A stretch of DNA of 64,000 bases from Mycolicibacterium sp. CH28 (GTDB taxonomy: Bacteria > Actinomycetota > Actinomycetes > Mycobacteriales > Mycobacteriaceae): assembly GCF_004745805.1 (NCBI RefSeq), contig NZ_SRLQ01000017.1, positions 1 to 64,000 on the forward strand, read 5' to 3'. The notes under the pieces are model-generated. The model did not search any database and was not told where the DNA came from. It worked only from the letters and a program-made list of their open reading frames with translations. Both the position numbers and the translations under genes were made by a program. This document shows positions 18,484 through 27,046 of this stretch, piece after piece (position 1 is the first letter of the stretch; each line of letters begins with the position of its first letter).

Positions 18484-18990
18484 GTGACCGAGACCGTCTG
18501 GACCGTTCCGTTGCAGAGACATGAGTTCGTCTCGCGGTCCTCGTTCGACACCGTTCACCAGAAGATCAATGCCGCGCTGGGCCACCCGGAGTTCACGGCG
18601 CTCCAACGTCAGCTCGAAACACGCACCGACTGGATGTCATTCACCGAACTGATCGAGGAGAACATCGGCGCCTCAGGGCTGATGGTTTTTCTCGAACTCG
18701 ACCTCGGTGCCGTGCTGGCGCGGGTTCCCGACACCGCGGCCTACCGGGTGGTCCGCATCATCGCCGGCAACCCGGCGACCATGGCCGCGATGACACGCAC
18801 CACTCCCGCCGCCGGCGCGTTCGCGCCCATCACGATTCTGGTCTTCGAAGCCGCCGACGGTGTGCACTGCCGCTACGACACCATGGTGTCGGCAACCAGC
18901 GGTGAGATCACCGATGAGGCGCGACGGGTGGCCGAACGCCTCGACAGAAGCGTGCTGGAACTCTTGGCTGCCGCCACAGCGGATCGCTGA
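18484..18990 (+). CDS. DUF302-family protein
   Basis: 168 residues from GTG 18484, preceded by GGAGG six bases upstream. Segments SSFDTVHQKINAAL, GASGLMVFLELDLGAVLA and YRVVRIIAGNPATM fit the small DUF302 fold (paired beta-alpha units), often found beside respiratory or sulfur-metabolism genes. Biochemical role unknown. The frame is open back to 18322 but that part crosses the AT-rich promoter region. Monocistronic, divergent from nuo and convergent with the hydrogenase operon. Confidence 0.8.
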   Translation: MTETVWTVPLQRHEFVSRSSFDTVHQKINAALGHPEFTALQRQLETRTDWMSFTELIEENIGASGLMVFLELDLGAVLARVPDTAAYRVVRIIAGNPATMAAMTRTTPAAGAFAPITILVFEAADGVHCRYDTMVSATSGEITDEARRVAERLDRSVLELLAAATADR

Positions 18991-19019
18991 CGCCGCCGCA
19001 GGGCCACGATCAAGCGATC
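18982..19019. terminator. Possible bidirectional terminator hairpin
   Basis: Arms GATCGCT (18982-18988) and AGCGATC (19013-19019) pair perfectly across the 3' ends of two convergent genes. The stem is short (7 bp), the loop long, and there is no T-run, so this is weak support. Confidence 0.3.
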
Positions 19020-19846
19020 AGACCCACCAGCCCCGGGTCGAACGTGGCCCGAGCGGCGACCGAGGCGGCAGCAGCGGAGACCACCAGCGCGGCGTCCTCC
19101 TCATAGCCCTTGGGGAACACGATCTCAGCGCTGTCGGGATTCTCCCGATGTGCCATCAACCAGTCGTACAACAGCCAATCCACCGCACAGGTCACGGTGA
19201 GCGGGTCCGCCTCCGGTGCGCGTGCCGCCGACACCACCCCCCGCAACGCGTCGCGGTGCTCCTTTCGGGCGGCATCCTTGTTGACCCCTGAGCTGTCGAA
19301 GAACAGCATCGACAACGTCAACGGAAATCGTTGGCCCGCTTCGGTGCGCACCACCCAGCGCCCCCCCTTCCAGGGCCTGTCGGGATCGACGTGCACGAAC
19401 TCGCCGAAGCCACCGATCACGCCCAGCGAGGGGTCATCGAGCTCGCCGTCGAACGGCGCGGGCCCGAGTAGGTCCAGCGGCGACCGGGCACGGATGGAGA
19501 ACAGCGCCGCGGTACCGATGATCTTGCCCGCCCGCAGGTCGGCACTCAGGCCGGTCTGGTCCAGGGCCGCGGCGTATTCGAAGCACAGCCGGTCCAACGC
19601 ACGGTGCAACTCGACCAGGCCATCGCGCTCGGCGGCATCCGCGGGTGGTCTGCCGCCACCGAGAATCTCGCCGAACCGGCCCGCGGCGATGATCAACGCG
19701 TCGTCAAGGGCTTCCAGATGCGTCGCCACCAGCCGGTCGGGTTCGTCATCGACGGTCACCAGCGCCTGCAGCGATGTCGGCGCTCCCGCCGATGTCGCCC
19801 AAAAGAAACCGATCTGGTCGTCCGTCTGGACGATGCGGGGTCGCAT
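19010..19846 (-). CDS. Conserved hydrogenase-operon protein of unknown function
   Basis: 278 residues from ATG 19846, which overlaps the stop of the NHL gene (ATGA), so it is co-translated as the last gene of the huc operon. Soluble, acidic, no signal peptide and no transmembrane segment. No catalytic motif is recognisable; it has no Cys cluster, so it is not an Fe-S protein. The segment VDPDRPWKGGRWVVRTEAGQRF looks like a beta-rich part. Position at the end of a hydrogenase operon suggests an accessory or assembly role (inference only). Confidence 0.85.
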   Translation of the reverse strand: MRPRIVQTDDQIGFFWATSAGAPTSLQALVTVDDEPDRLVATHLEALDDALIIAAGRFGEILGGGRPPADAAERDGLVELHRALDRLCFEYAAALDQTGLSADLRAGKIIGTAALFSIRARSPLDLLGPAPFDGELDDPSLGVIGGFGEFVHVDPDRPWKGGRWVVRTEAGQRFPLTLSMLFFDSSGVNKDAARKEHRDALRGVVSAARAPEADPLTVTCAVDWLLYDWLMAHRENPDSAEIVFPKGYEEDAALVVSAAAASVAARATFDPGLVGLIA

Positions 19847-21024
19847 CAGGATCGCCGCCAGATCATCACCCGATTGTTGCCGGAATCCGCGACCGCCAGC
19901 ATGTCGCCGCGCAGGGACAGCCCGTACGGCCAGCACAACGTGTCCCGCTGCACCGATGTCCAGCGATTCTCGCCGTTGGAGCCGAAGTCCGGTTGAGCCA
20001 GCACATGGTCGGCGCCGCGACCGTCCTCGGGCATGGCGTCCCACAACAGGATCCGGTTGTTGGCCGTATCGGCCACCGCGAGCCGCCCACCGTCGAGGCA
20101 CGCGGCGTACGGGAACCGGAAACGATCCGAGGTATGCGGCCCATAGGGCCATTCGAGCGCGCTGTCGAAGTCCGGCTGGCCCAGGACCAGATCGGCATCA
20201 CGGTCCGCGCCCGGCAGTGGCGACCAGCCCAGCAGGCGATGATCCCCGGCATCGGCGACCACCAGCAGATCCTCGGACCCGGTGATGTCATGCGGCCAGC
20301 GGAAGCTGGCCGGCCCGACCACACCGCCGCGGTTCTCCTCCCGGGACGCCGGGTCGGGCTGCCCCAGCACCACGTCGGCAGGCTGGTCCGGCTCGGGAAT
20401 CCCGTTGTGCCAACCGAGGACTCGGCGGTTCCCGGTGTCGGCGACCCAGAACGCAGAGCCGACGACCGCGATACCGAACGGCCAGTAGAACGTGGCAGCC
20501 GAGCATTCGCCGCCGCGGTTCTCTTGCACCGACGACGCGTCTGGCTGCCCGAGTACGACATCCGGCGCAATGTCACTGCTCTCCGGCACGGTGTTCCACA
20601 CCAGGATTCGGTGGTGCCACGCGTCGGCCACGATCAGCCGACCATCGTGGATCAGAACCCCGGTCGGCAGGTTCATCCCCCGCTCCGGACCGCGCCCGCC
20701 CGCCCCGTGCCCCTCTGATTCGCCGTCGGGCTGCCCGAGCACCACATCGGCGGGTTGCTCGTCGCTCTCGGGAATCCCGTGCCAGATCAGCACCCGATGG
20801 TTGCCCGAGTCCGCGACCACGACGTGCCGGTCACCGAGGAACACCCCGCGCGGCGAGTACATCCACGCCATCGACGGCGTCGCCGGCGGCAATGCCAGGC
20901 CGCCCGGCGCCGGCGCCCCCAGCCACAATGCCGGCGACCAGCCGCCACGGAGGTCGACGGTCGGGATGACGTCGGCACGGGTCCCCAAGCCGCTGATGTT
21001 GTGCCGGACGGTGTAGCGGCTCAT
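19846..21024 (-). CDS. NHL-repeat beta-propeller protein of the hydrogenase operon
   Basis: 392 residues from ATG 21024. At least five repeats of the form VVADSGNHRVLIW...ADVVLGQPD, that is, NHL/YncE-like propeller blades of about 55-60 residues, cover most of the protein. No signal peptide is seen, so it is likely cytoplasmic. NHL proteins are a known companion of high-affinity actinobacterial [NiFe]-hydrogenases; the molecular role is not established, with a scaffold or protein-interaction surface the usual guess. The frame is open further upstream but overlaps the Rieske gene. Confidence 0.88.
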   Translation of the reverse strand: MSRYTVRHNISGLGTRADVIPTVDLRGGWSPALWLGAPAPGGLALPPATPSMAWMYSPRGVFLGDRHVVVADSGNHRVLIWHGIPESDEQPADVVLGQPDGESEGHGAGGRGPERGMNLPTGVLIHDGRLIVADAWHHRILVWNTVPESSDIAPDVVLGQPDASSVQENRGGECSAATFYWPFGIAVVGSAFWVADTGNRRVLGWHNGIPEPDQPADVVLGQPDPASREENRGGVVGPASFRWPHDITGSEDLLVVADAGDHRLLGWSPLPGADRDADLVLGQPDFDSALEWPYGPHTSDRFRFPYAACLDGGRLAVADTANNRILLWDAMPEDGRGADHVLAQPDFGSNGENRWTSVQRDTLCWPYGLSLRGDMLAVADSGNNRVMIWRRS

Positions 21025-21052
21025 CGGGCTGATACCTGCGCCGGTGGGACCA

Positions 21053-21943
21053 TCACAGTTCGACGCGAACCCACAGCACGCCGTCATCGACCCGCAGCGG
21101 CAGCTGCTCCAGCTGCGCACCGGGCGCGCTCAGGCACTCCCCCGACGTCGCGTCGTAGCAGAAGCCGTGCCAGGGACAGGTCAGGGTGTTGTTGCTCAGA
21201 TCGAGCACGGCGTTGTCCAACGGCAGCGCCTCGTGCGCACATTCGTTGCGATAGGCCGACAGTCGTTGAGCGGCGTTGACCACGATCACTTCGACGCGCG
21301 CTCCGCCGGCGGTGGTCAGGCTCAACGACGACAAGTCGTCGACGGGAACGTCGGCAGCTGGTCCCACCTTGATCCACCCCTCAGCGGCCGGGTCGCGTCC
21401 GATCCGCAACGCCTCGAGCGGGATGAGTGTCGGTGTCGGCTCGGCAGGCAGCACCTCGACGGCCGATATCGCCGGAACTCCTTGCACCAAGGCCTCTTCG
21501 ACGAGATTGCGCAAGGTCACCGATGACATGGAGCACCCGTTGCAGGCTCCTTCGAGGCGGACGAAGGCCGTCGCGTCCTCAACCCGGACCAGGGTTACGT
21601 CCCCGCCGTGGCTGTTCAGTTGCGGACGAACCGAGGCCAATACCTGGTTGGCGTAGGTGACCGGATCCGGGCGCACGATGCCGTGCAGCGACAGCAGCAG
21701 ATGCACGGTGGGGTCGTCGACCGCGTCGAAGAGCACTGCGCGGGCGGAGTCGTCGGCCCGCATCCGACGCACTAGCGTCACCAGCCCGGCCCGGTGGATC
21801 TCCTCGATTGCCGACTTGAGTTCTTCGGCCACTGCCCGCGCCGCGGGGTCCAGCTCCGCCAGCGCCGCGACGGCGTCGTCGACGCGTTTGGCCAGTGCCT
21901 CGAAACTCGGTTCGGTCACCGTCCGTTCAGTTGTCGTCGACAT
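21053..21943 (-). CDS. hucE: NifU-Rieske fusion protein, HucE-like electron-transfer protein
   Basis: 296 residues with a helical N-terminal part (1-90), a NifU C-terminal-type domain with Cys134 and Cys137 (GACNGCSMS), and a C-terminal Rieske [2Fe-2S] domain with Cys235-x-His237 and Cys256-x-x-His259 (ECAHEALPL, CPWHGFCYD). In M. smegmatis the equivalent proteins HucE/HhyE are proposed to pass electrons from hydrogenase to the respiratory chain. The start overlaps the TPR gene end by 17 bp, placing it firmly in the huc operon. All four Rieske ligands are intact. Confidence 0.92.
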   Translation of the reverse strand: MSTTTERTVTEPSFEALAKRVDDAVAALAELDPAARAVAEELKSAIEEIHRAGLVTLVRRMRADDSARAVLFDAVDDPTVHLLLSLHGIVRPDPVTYANQVLASVRPQLNSHGGDVTLVRVEDATAFVRLEGACNGCSMSSVTLRNLVEEALVQGVPAISAVEVLPAEPTPTLIPLEALRIGRDPAAEGWIKVGPAADVPVDDLSSLSLTTAGGARVEVIVVNAAQRLSAYRNECAHEALPLDNAVLDLSNNTLTCPWHGFCYDATSGECLSAPGAQLEQLPLRVDDGVLWVRVEL

Positions 21944-23192
21944 CAGGCTCCCCGGTTCGGCTCAGTGTGGTCTGCCTGGCGATCTCGTCGAGTACACCGC
22001 GCACCGTGCGCACCGAGTCCTCGTCGCCGAGTTCCTCGAACAGGAACCGTGCTTCGTAGAGTTTGGCCTTGGCGTGATCGAAGGCCCCGAGATGGGCCAG
22101 CACGTTGCCTTGGTTGGCCAGCACGCGGGCCCGGCCCATCGGGTCTGTGTCGCGGTCGCGGGCGGCCAGCACCGCTTCGTAGAGTTCGACCGCTTCAACC
22201 AGGTTGTCGGCCTGGTGCTTCGAGGGCGTGTACACCAGCGAATTGGCAAGGTTGAGCTGAGCGCTGGCCCACTGTTCGGGATAGTCCTCGCGGGTGTACA
22301 CCTTCAGCGCCGACCGCAGAGACTGCGCGGCTATGCCCAGCCGCAGCTGGCCCGAAGCCTCGGTCATCGGCATCGTCAGGTAGGCGGTCGCCAGGTTGGC
22401 GTGCGCCGACGCCCACAGCAGCGGCGCCTCCTCCCGCAACACCAGCTGCAGCGCCGAATGGTAGTGCGGCACAACGGCGGCCAGCAGTTCGGGCCGCTCC
22501 GGTGCCTGCTCGTGCAGCAGGCCGGCCAGGTGCAGATGCAGTTCGGCACGGGTAACGCGCAGGCCGTCGGCCCCGTCGAGGGCCTTGATCGCAGTTTCGA
22601 AACGCCGGTAGGCATCCGGATGCCCGTCGTGGGCGGCGATCGAGGCCGCCGCGCCGAGCAGCACACCGCTCAGCGGCTTGGACACGTCGGCCGCTTCGTC
22701 GGCCGCCTGGTCGAGCAACGCGGTCGCCAGTGCGCCGTCGCCGTCGTTGAAGGCCTTGCTGGCCTGGGTGGACAGCACCAGCGCCGAAAGCTCGGCGGTG
22801 GCCGAGCCGACCGCAGGCGGGACGTCCGAGCGACCCAGCGCAAACAGCACCACATCCACCAGGACACCGAATTCGCCGAGTACGGACCGCAACTCGGCGG
22901 GATCGTCCCCGTCGGGATCCATCACGAACCGGTTGTAGCGGCTGACCGGGTCGGCTCCGGTCAGTGACGCCAGGGCGGCGTCGCGGTCACCGGCCAGCGC
23001 CAGTTCATGGGCGCGCAATGCCTCGGGCCAGGCCGGGACCTGACCTGCCAGCAGCGCCGCTCGAGCTTCCTCGGTCTCCGGGGCGGCGGGAATCAGCAGG
23101 TAGCCCAGCGGCAACGGGAACGCGCCCAACGGCTGCGGCCGGACCGCTAGAACAGCGGTGTCCGCCAGCTCGGAGTTGGCAAGTGCGGTCAC
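21927..23192 (-). CDS. Tetratricopeptide-repeat protein of the hydrogenase operon
   Basis: 421 residues from GTG 23192, with a GAAGGGA-like ribosome site. After a 100-residue N-terminal region come helical pairs with TPR spacing (for example PLLWASAHANLATAYL, EQWASAQLNLANSLVY, MGRARVLANQGNVLAHLG). Soluble, likely a protein-protein scaffold. TPR proteins are a fixed part of Huc/Hhy-type operons; the partner is unknown. Its 3' end overlaps the NifU-Rieske gene. Confidence 0.9.
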   Translation of the reverse strand: MTALANSELADTAVLAVRPQPLGAFPLPLGYLLIPAAPETEEARAALLAGQVPAWPEALRAHELALAGDRDAALASLTGADPVSRYNRFVMDPDGDDPAELRSVLGEFGVLVDVVLFALGRSDVPPAVGSATAELSALVLSTQASKAFNDGDGALATALLDQAADEAADVSKPLSGVLLGAAASIAAHDGHPDAYRRFETAIKALDGADGLRVTRAELHLHLAGLLHEQAPERPELLAAVVPHYHSALQLVLREEAPLLWASAHANLATAYLTMPMTEASGQLRLGIAAQSLRSALKVYTREDYPEQWASAQLNLANSLVYTPSKHQADNLVEAVELYEAVLAARDRDTDPMGRARVLANQGNVLAHLGAFDHAKAKLYEARFLFEELGDEDSVRTVRGVLDEIARQTTLSRTGEPDVDDN

Positions 23193-23205
23193 GACATCCC
23201 TTCCG

Positions 23206-23460
23206 TCATCCGTGAATGGGTCCCCGGATATCGCGCTCGGCGGCGCGTTTGATCAATCGGGCCGACAACTCGGCGCGACTCTTCGTGTGGTGGGTGTCGA
23301 TGCGCCTGCGCACGACACCGTCGGCGAACACCACGACGATGTCGACCGCCCACCGGCCCCGCTCCTCGACGACGACGGTCTGCACGTCCAGCGCCTCGTC
23401 GGTGGAAATGTCCTTGGGTACGGAGGTCTTGGGCCGGGGCTCGTCACACATGAGGATCAC
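23206..23460 (-). CDS. Small conserved hydrogenase-operon protein (84 aa)
   Basis: 84 residues from GTG 23460, overlapping the protease stop as GTGA; an ATG at 23451 is the alternative start. Contains two predicted beta strands (DVQTVVVEERGRWAVDIVVVFADGVV) followed by a basic helix (KSRAELSARLIKRAAERDI). No metal-binding motif apart from one N-terminal Cys. Unrecognised; the tight fit between protease and TPR genes argues it is real and part of the operon. Confidence 0.8.
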   Translation of the reverse strand: MILMCDEPRPKTSVPKDISTDEALDVQTVVVEERGRWAVDIVVVFADGVVRRRIDTHHTKSRAELSARLIKRAAERDIRGPIHG

Positions 23461-24326
23461 CGCGCCGGCCCCAACGGGATCCGCAAGGCGTGCTGTGCAT
23501 CATCCCAGAATGCCTGACGAACGCCCGTGACGGGGATGTCTGCCAGTACCTCGCGGACCAATAGGGAGCGGTCGCCGGCCGGGTTGCGCTGCTTGAGCAA
23601 CAGCCCGCCGCTGCGCGGGCCCCGCAGCGGAATCAACCACAGCGCGTCATCCCGCAGCACCGCAGCGACGGCGTCGGACGGGAAGCGTGCCGCGGCCAGC
23701 GCCGCGTCCAGGCGCAGGTAGCCGTCGGCGGTGAAGTCCACCGCGAGGTCGTCGCCGACCTGCGGGCGCAGCGGACCCAGATAATCGTGCTCGATCAGTC
23801 CGATCACCTGTTCCATCGCGGTCTCGACCGGTTCGGAAAGCTCGGTCCCCAGCTCCACCCCGGCCGCCTCGATCAAGAACACCGTGATGTCGGTCGGACA
23901 TGCCTCGCCCAGCGCCCAGCGGGCGAAGGCGATCGCGTGGTCCCACCGAAACGAATGGGTGTGCAGACCCTGCAGCGGGGGCAGGTCAGCCAGCTCCTCG
24001 CCGGGAACGCGGTACACCGTCCCCGGTGCGGCACCGGTAGCCGAGGCGTCGATGATCACCACCCGCTGCGCGCCACGCATCTGGAACGCCACGTCCATGC
24101 CGGCGGTACCCCCGTCGACCAGCCGCGCGCCGACGGGAACACCGCGCTCCCACAGGTGGCGAATCAGAACCGGGCCGACACCGTCGTCGCCGCGCAGCAG
24201 ATTGCCGCAGCCCACCACCAAGACCGCGCACCCAGGCGGCTCGATGTCCAGATGAGGGGTCTGGACATCGAAACCGCCTGGGTCGCTTCGGGTGTCGGGT
24301 GACCCAGGCTCGACCGCCGGGATCAC
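23457..24326 (-). CDS. [NiFe]-hydrogenase maturation protease with C-terminal extension
   Basis: 289 residues from GTG 24326 (GTGA overlap with the hucL stop). Residues about 30-180 are the HyaD/HybD/HupD-type endopeptidase: VLVVGCGNLLRGDDGVG, the second acidic region DGGTAGMD, and LHTHSFRWD. The family removes the C-terminal tail of the large subunit after Ni insertion, here presumably the 19 residues of HucL after His516. The C-terminal about 100 residues (LRLDAALAAARFPSDAVAAV onward) are an extra domain, absent from E. coli HyaD, of unknown role. Confidence 0.9.
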   Translation of the reverse strand: MIPAVEPGSPDTRSDPGGFDVQTPHLDIEPPGCAVLVVGCGNLLRGDDGVGPVLIRHLWERGVPVGARLVDGGTAGMDVAFQMRGAQRVVIIDASATGAAPGTVYRVPGEELADLPPLQGLHTHSFRWDHAIAFARWALGEACPTDITVFLIEAAGVELGTELSEPVETAMEQVIGLIEHDYLGPLRPQVGDDLAVDFTADGYLRLDAALAAARFPSDAVAAVLRDDALWLIPLRGPRSGGLLLKQRNPAGDRSLLVREVLADIPVTGVRQAFWDDAQHALRIPLGPAR

Positions 24327-25930
24327 ACCATTCCGTTGATGACGAACTTCGAGAGCTCCTTGCCGGTCTTGCCGTCGTAGGCGTGCACGGTACACACCAG
24401 GCAGGAGTCGAAGCTGCGCGCCACGTGGCCCAGTTCGACCGGATCCTCAGGATCCACGATCGGCGAACCCACCAAGGCCTTCTCGATCGGGCCCAGGACC
24501 TGGTTGCCGTCGCGCGGGCCGATGTTCCACGCCGTCGGCGTGATCACCTGATAGTTCTTGATCTTGTTGTCCTCGATCACGATCCAGTCGGCCAACGAAC
24601 CGCGGGCCGCCTCGGTCGCGCCGAAACCCTTGCCCTCGGCATACTCGGTGGGCTTGGTGTAGAAGCTCTCCTTGAGGTCCAGCTGATCCAGCCAAGACCG
24701 CACCCACTTGAAGTACTTCGGCGCCTCGTGCACCCGGGCCAGCTGACGGGTCAGCACACTCGGGCCGATCTTGTTCATGATGTCGACGAACAACGGGTCG
24801 TTGTCCTGGTGCGGTGCCGCGTTCGGGCCACCGGCGGCTATCCGGCGGGCCAACGGGCCGGCCTCCAGCGGAATGTTGCCGAGATCGCCGACGGCGTAGC
24901 GCGGCGACTTGGCCCAGCTGTACTTGCCCTGCTTCTTGGCGTCTTCGGGGTCCAGCGGGATGGTTTCTCCGTCGAACGGGTGCAGCGGCTGGCTGCCCTC
25001 GTAGAAGGAGTGGGTGACGTCCTCGCGAACGTTGGCCTGGTCGAAGTCGTACCACTGGCCCTGGGCGTAGACGCCGCCGCGACCGATCAGGGCAGCGTTT
25101 CGCCCTTCGATGGTGGGGTTCTCATACAGCGTCGGATCGAAGTAGGTGCCCGTGGAGATGAAGTTGCCCACACCCTGGCCGTACTTGTCCAGTCCGATGT
25201 CCAGCGCGTAGCGGATGAAAAAGCCGCAATCGCTGTTGTACTGGGACTCGTTCTCGTCGACCCAGGCCAGGACGTCTTCCCAGGTCTTGTTCTCCAGCCA
25301 CCGGTCGATGCTGCAGCCCAGCCACTGACCTTCGAGCCAGTTGTCTTTCCAGTGCTCGAGGATCGCAATCGAACGCGTCACGTCCGACAAGGTCGGCGCG
25401 CACATCACACCGCCGGGCACCATGAAGCTCGAGTGCGGCCACTGGCCGCCGAAGATCGCGTACACCTCGACGGGCTTGTTGGAAAGCACCACGCCCGGTT
25501 GGTAACTGGTGCCGACATAGGGCGCGAAGCGGCGCACGGCCTCGTCATACATCTTGGACTTGGCGTAGTTCTTGTTGGTCAGGTCGATCGCGAACAGCGC
25601 GTAGAAGTAGCGCGGAATCGACTGCAGCGTCTCGCATGCCTGCGCGATGTTGCGGATGAGCGTCGCGTTCGGGGGCATGTGGGTGCGCCACGCGGTGTCC
25701 AGGGCATAGGCCGACTTGTAGAGGTGGCTGCCGCCGCAGATACCGCAGATGCGGGGGCACACCACGAGCCCCGCCTGCGGATCCTTGCCCCGCAGGATGA
25801 TCTCGAAGCCGCGGAACATCGCGGCTTCGGTCCAGGCCGAGGTGACGACACCGTTGTCGATCGTGACCCGGACGTCGAGGTCACCCTCGACACGGCCCAG
25901 TGGGCTGACGTATAGGTCGAGCGCGGTCAT
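24323..25930 (-). CDS. hucL: [NiFe]-hydrogenase large subunit, group 2a (Huc type)
   Basis: 535 residues. The L1 motif RICGICGGSH provides Cys62 and Cys65, and the L2 motif DSCLVCTVH (508-516) provides Cys510 and Cys513, the four Ni-Fe ligands. A 19-residue tail follows His516 and is removed at maturation. The whole sequence, from MTALDLYVSPLGRVEGDLDV onward, resembles the O2-tolerant high-affinity Huc hydrogenase of M. smegmatis (recalled, not searched). Ribosome site GGAGG at 6 bases. Oxidises H2 and feeds electrons towards menaquinone. Confidence 0.95.
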   Translation of the reverse strand: MTALDLYVSPLGRVEGDLDVRVTIDNGVVTSAWTEAAMFRGFEIILRGKDPQAGLVVCPRICGICGGSHLYKSAYALDTAWRTHMPPNATLIRNIAQACETLQSIPRYFYALFAIDLTNKNYAKSKMYDEAVRRFAPYVGTSYQPGVVLSNKPVEVYAIFGGQWPHSSFMVPGGVMCAPTLSDVTRSIAILEHWKDNWLEGQWLGCSIDRWLENKTWEDVLAWVDENESQYNSDCGFFIRYALDIGLDKYGQGVGNFISTGTYFDPTLYENPTIEGRNAALIGRGGVYAQGQWYDFDQANVREDVTHSFYEGSQPLHPFDGETIPLDPEDAKKQGKYSWAKSPRYAVGDLGNIPLEAGPLARRIAAGGPNAAPHQDNDPLFVDIMNKIGPSVLTRQLARVHEAPKYFKWVRSWLDQLDLKESFYTKPTEYAEGKGFGATEAARGSLADWIVIEDNKIKNYQVITPTAWNIGPRDGNQVLGPIEKALVGSPIVDPEDPVELGHVARSFDSCLVCTVHAYDGKTGKELSKFVINGMV

Positions 25931-25982
25931 GAAAGTCCTCCAAAAGGTATGGGCTGAACCAGGGCTGATGGTTTCGGCATGG

Positions 25983-26954
25983 CTAGACCACGAACATGTC
26001 TTCTTTGGACCACTGCGGGGCCGCGATCCGGGCCGCCGCGGCGTGAGCCATGTACGTGAGGTGGTCGGACCCCTCCGGCACTTCCTTGGGGATCACTCCA
26101 CCGACCTTCTGGGTCTTGAACAGTGTCCCGGGCGCCAGGTCGAAGTGCGGGAACTCCGGCTCGGTGCAACCCAGGCACGGCATGCCGGCGCGAGTCTTCG
26201 AGGACTGCCGGTTCCACAGGATGCGGTTGCACGGCGAGTGGGTCATCGGGCCACGGCAGCCGAACTCGTAGAACAGGCAGCCGGTGCGGGTGCCCTCACC
26301 GAAGGACATGGTCGACTGCTTGTACTCGAAGAACTGGACGCGGGTGCACCCGGTCTGGGTGAAGGTCTTGAAGAAGGTCTCCGGCCGGTGCAGCTCGTCG
26401 AGGGCGATGTCGCCCGCACGGCCAGTGGCCAGCGCGACGATGATCTGGGTGATCCAGTCCGGGTGTGCCGGGCAGCCGGGGATGTTGATGACGGGCAGGC
26501 CCATCTTGGAGCGGAAGTCCGGTCCAAGGAATCCGCCCTTGTCGCGCTTGTGGAATTGCAGGCCGGTCGACCCCGACGGGTTGGGCTCCATCGCGGGGAT
26601 GCCGCCAAAGCAGGCGCAGTCCCCGATCGCGACGACGATCTGCGCGGCGGCGGCCAGGTCGGTGACCCAGTCCTTCATCGGGCGCTCGGCGAACATGTCC
26701 ATCCGGCCGGTGCCATTGGGGGCCTCGATCACGCTGCCCTCGAAGACGAAAATGTCCAGCGGGCGATCGCCGTTGGCACAGTCCCAGAAAACTTTCTGGG
26801 CGTTCTTCCCGAGTTCCAGGCCCAGCGACGGATGCCAGATCAGGTCGAGACCGAAGTCGACGATCAGGTCGACGACGTTGGGTTCCTCGGCGTTGAGGAA
26901 CGACATGGTGTTGCCACTACATGCCCCTCCCTGAAACCACAGAACGGAAGCCAT
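25983..26954 (-). CDS. hucS: [NiFe]-hydrogenase small subunit, group 2a (Huc type)
   Basis: 323 residues, carrying the Fe-S clusters that wire the NiFe site to the acceptor. No Tat signal peptide is present: it starts directly with MASVLWFQGGACSGNTMSF, so the enzyme is assembled in the cytoplasm, as expected of group 2a. Cys ligands lie in GGACSG, GDCACFGG, PGCPAHPDW, CRGPMTHSPCN and MPCLGC. SD AGGAG six bases before ATG 26954. A 52-bp gap separates it from hucL. Confidence 0.95.
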   Translation of the reverse strand: MASVLWFQGGACSGNTMSFLNAEEPNVVDLIVDFGLDLIWHPSLGLELGKNAQKVFWDCANGDRPLDIFVFEGSVIEAPNGTGRMDMFAERPMKDWVTDLAAAAQIVVAIGDCACFGGIPAMEPNPSGSTGLQFHKRDKGGFLGPDFRSKMGLPVINIPGCPAHPDWITQIIVALATGRAGDIALDELHRPETFFKTFTQTGCTRVQFFEYKQSTMSFGEGTRTGCLFYEFGCRGPMTHSPCNRILWNRQSSKTRAGMPCLGCTEPEFPHFDLAPGTLFKTQKVGGVIPKEVPEGSDHLTYMAHAAAARIAAPQWSKEDMFVV

Positions 26955-27046
26955 GCGGAACTCCTCTCAGATCACGACCCAGGGCGAGGCCGAAAATGTG
27001 CTGGCTGAAACGACGAATCGGTGGCGCGACGGACAAGCAGGTGTCA

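Noticed and set aside
21657..22967. A 436-codon plus-strand frame over the TPR gene
   Set aside because: Antisense shadow produced by GC-rich third positions.
24299..25915. A 538-codon plus-strand frame over hucL
   Set aside because: Exact antisense shadow of hucL, and no recognisable motif.
24323..26954. Group 1h (Hhy) hydrogenase
   Set aside because: The small subunit lacks the group 1h N-terminal wording, starts MASVLWFQGGACSGN, and is preceded by a DUF1641/HucM-like gene; the L1 motif RICGICGGSH fits group 2a Huc better.
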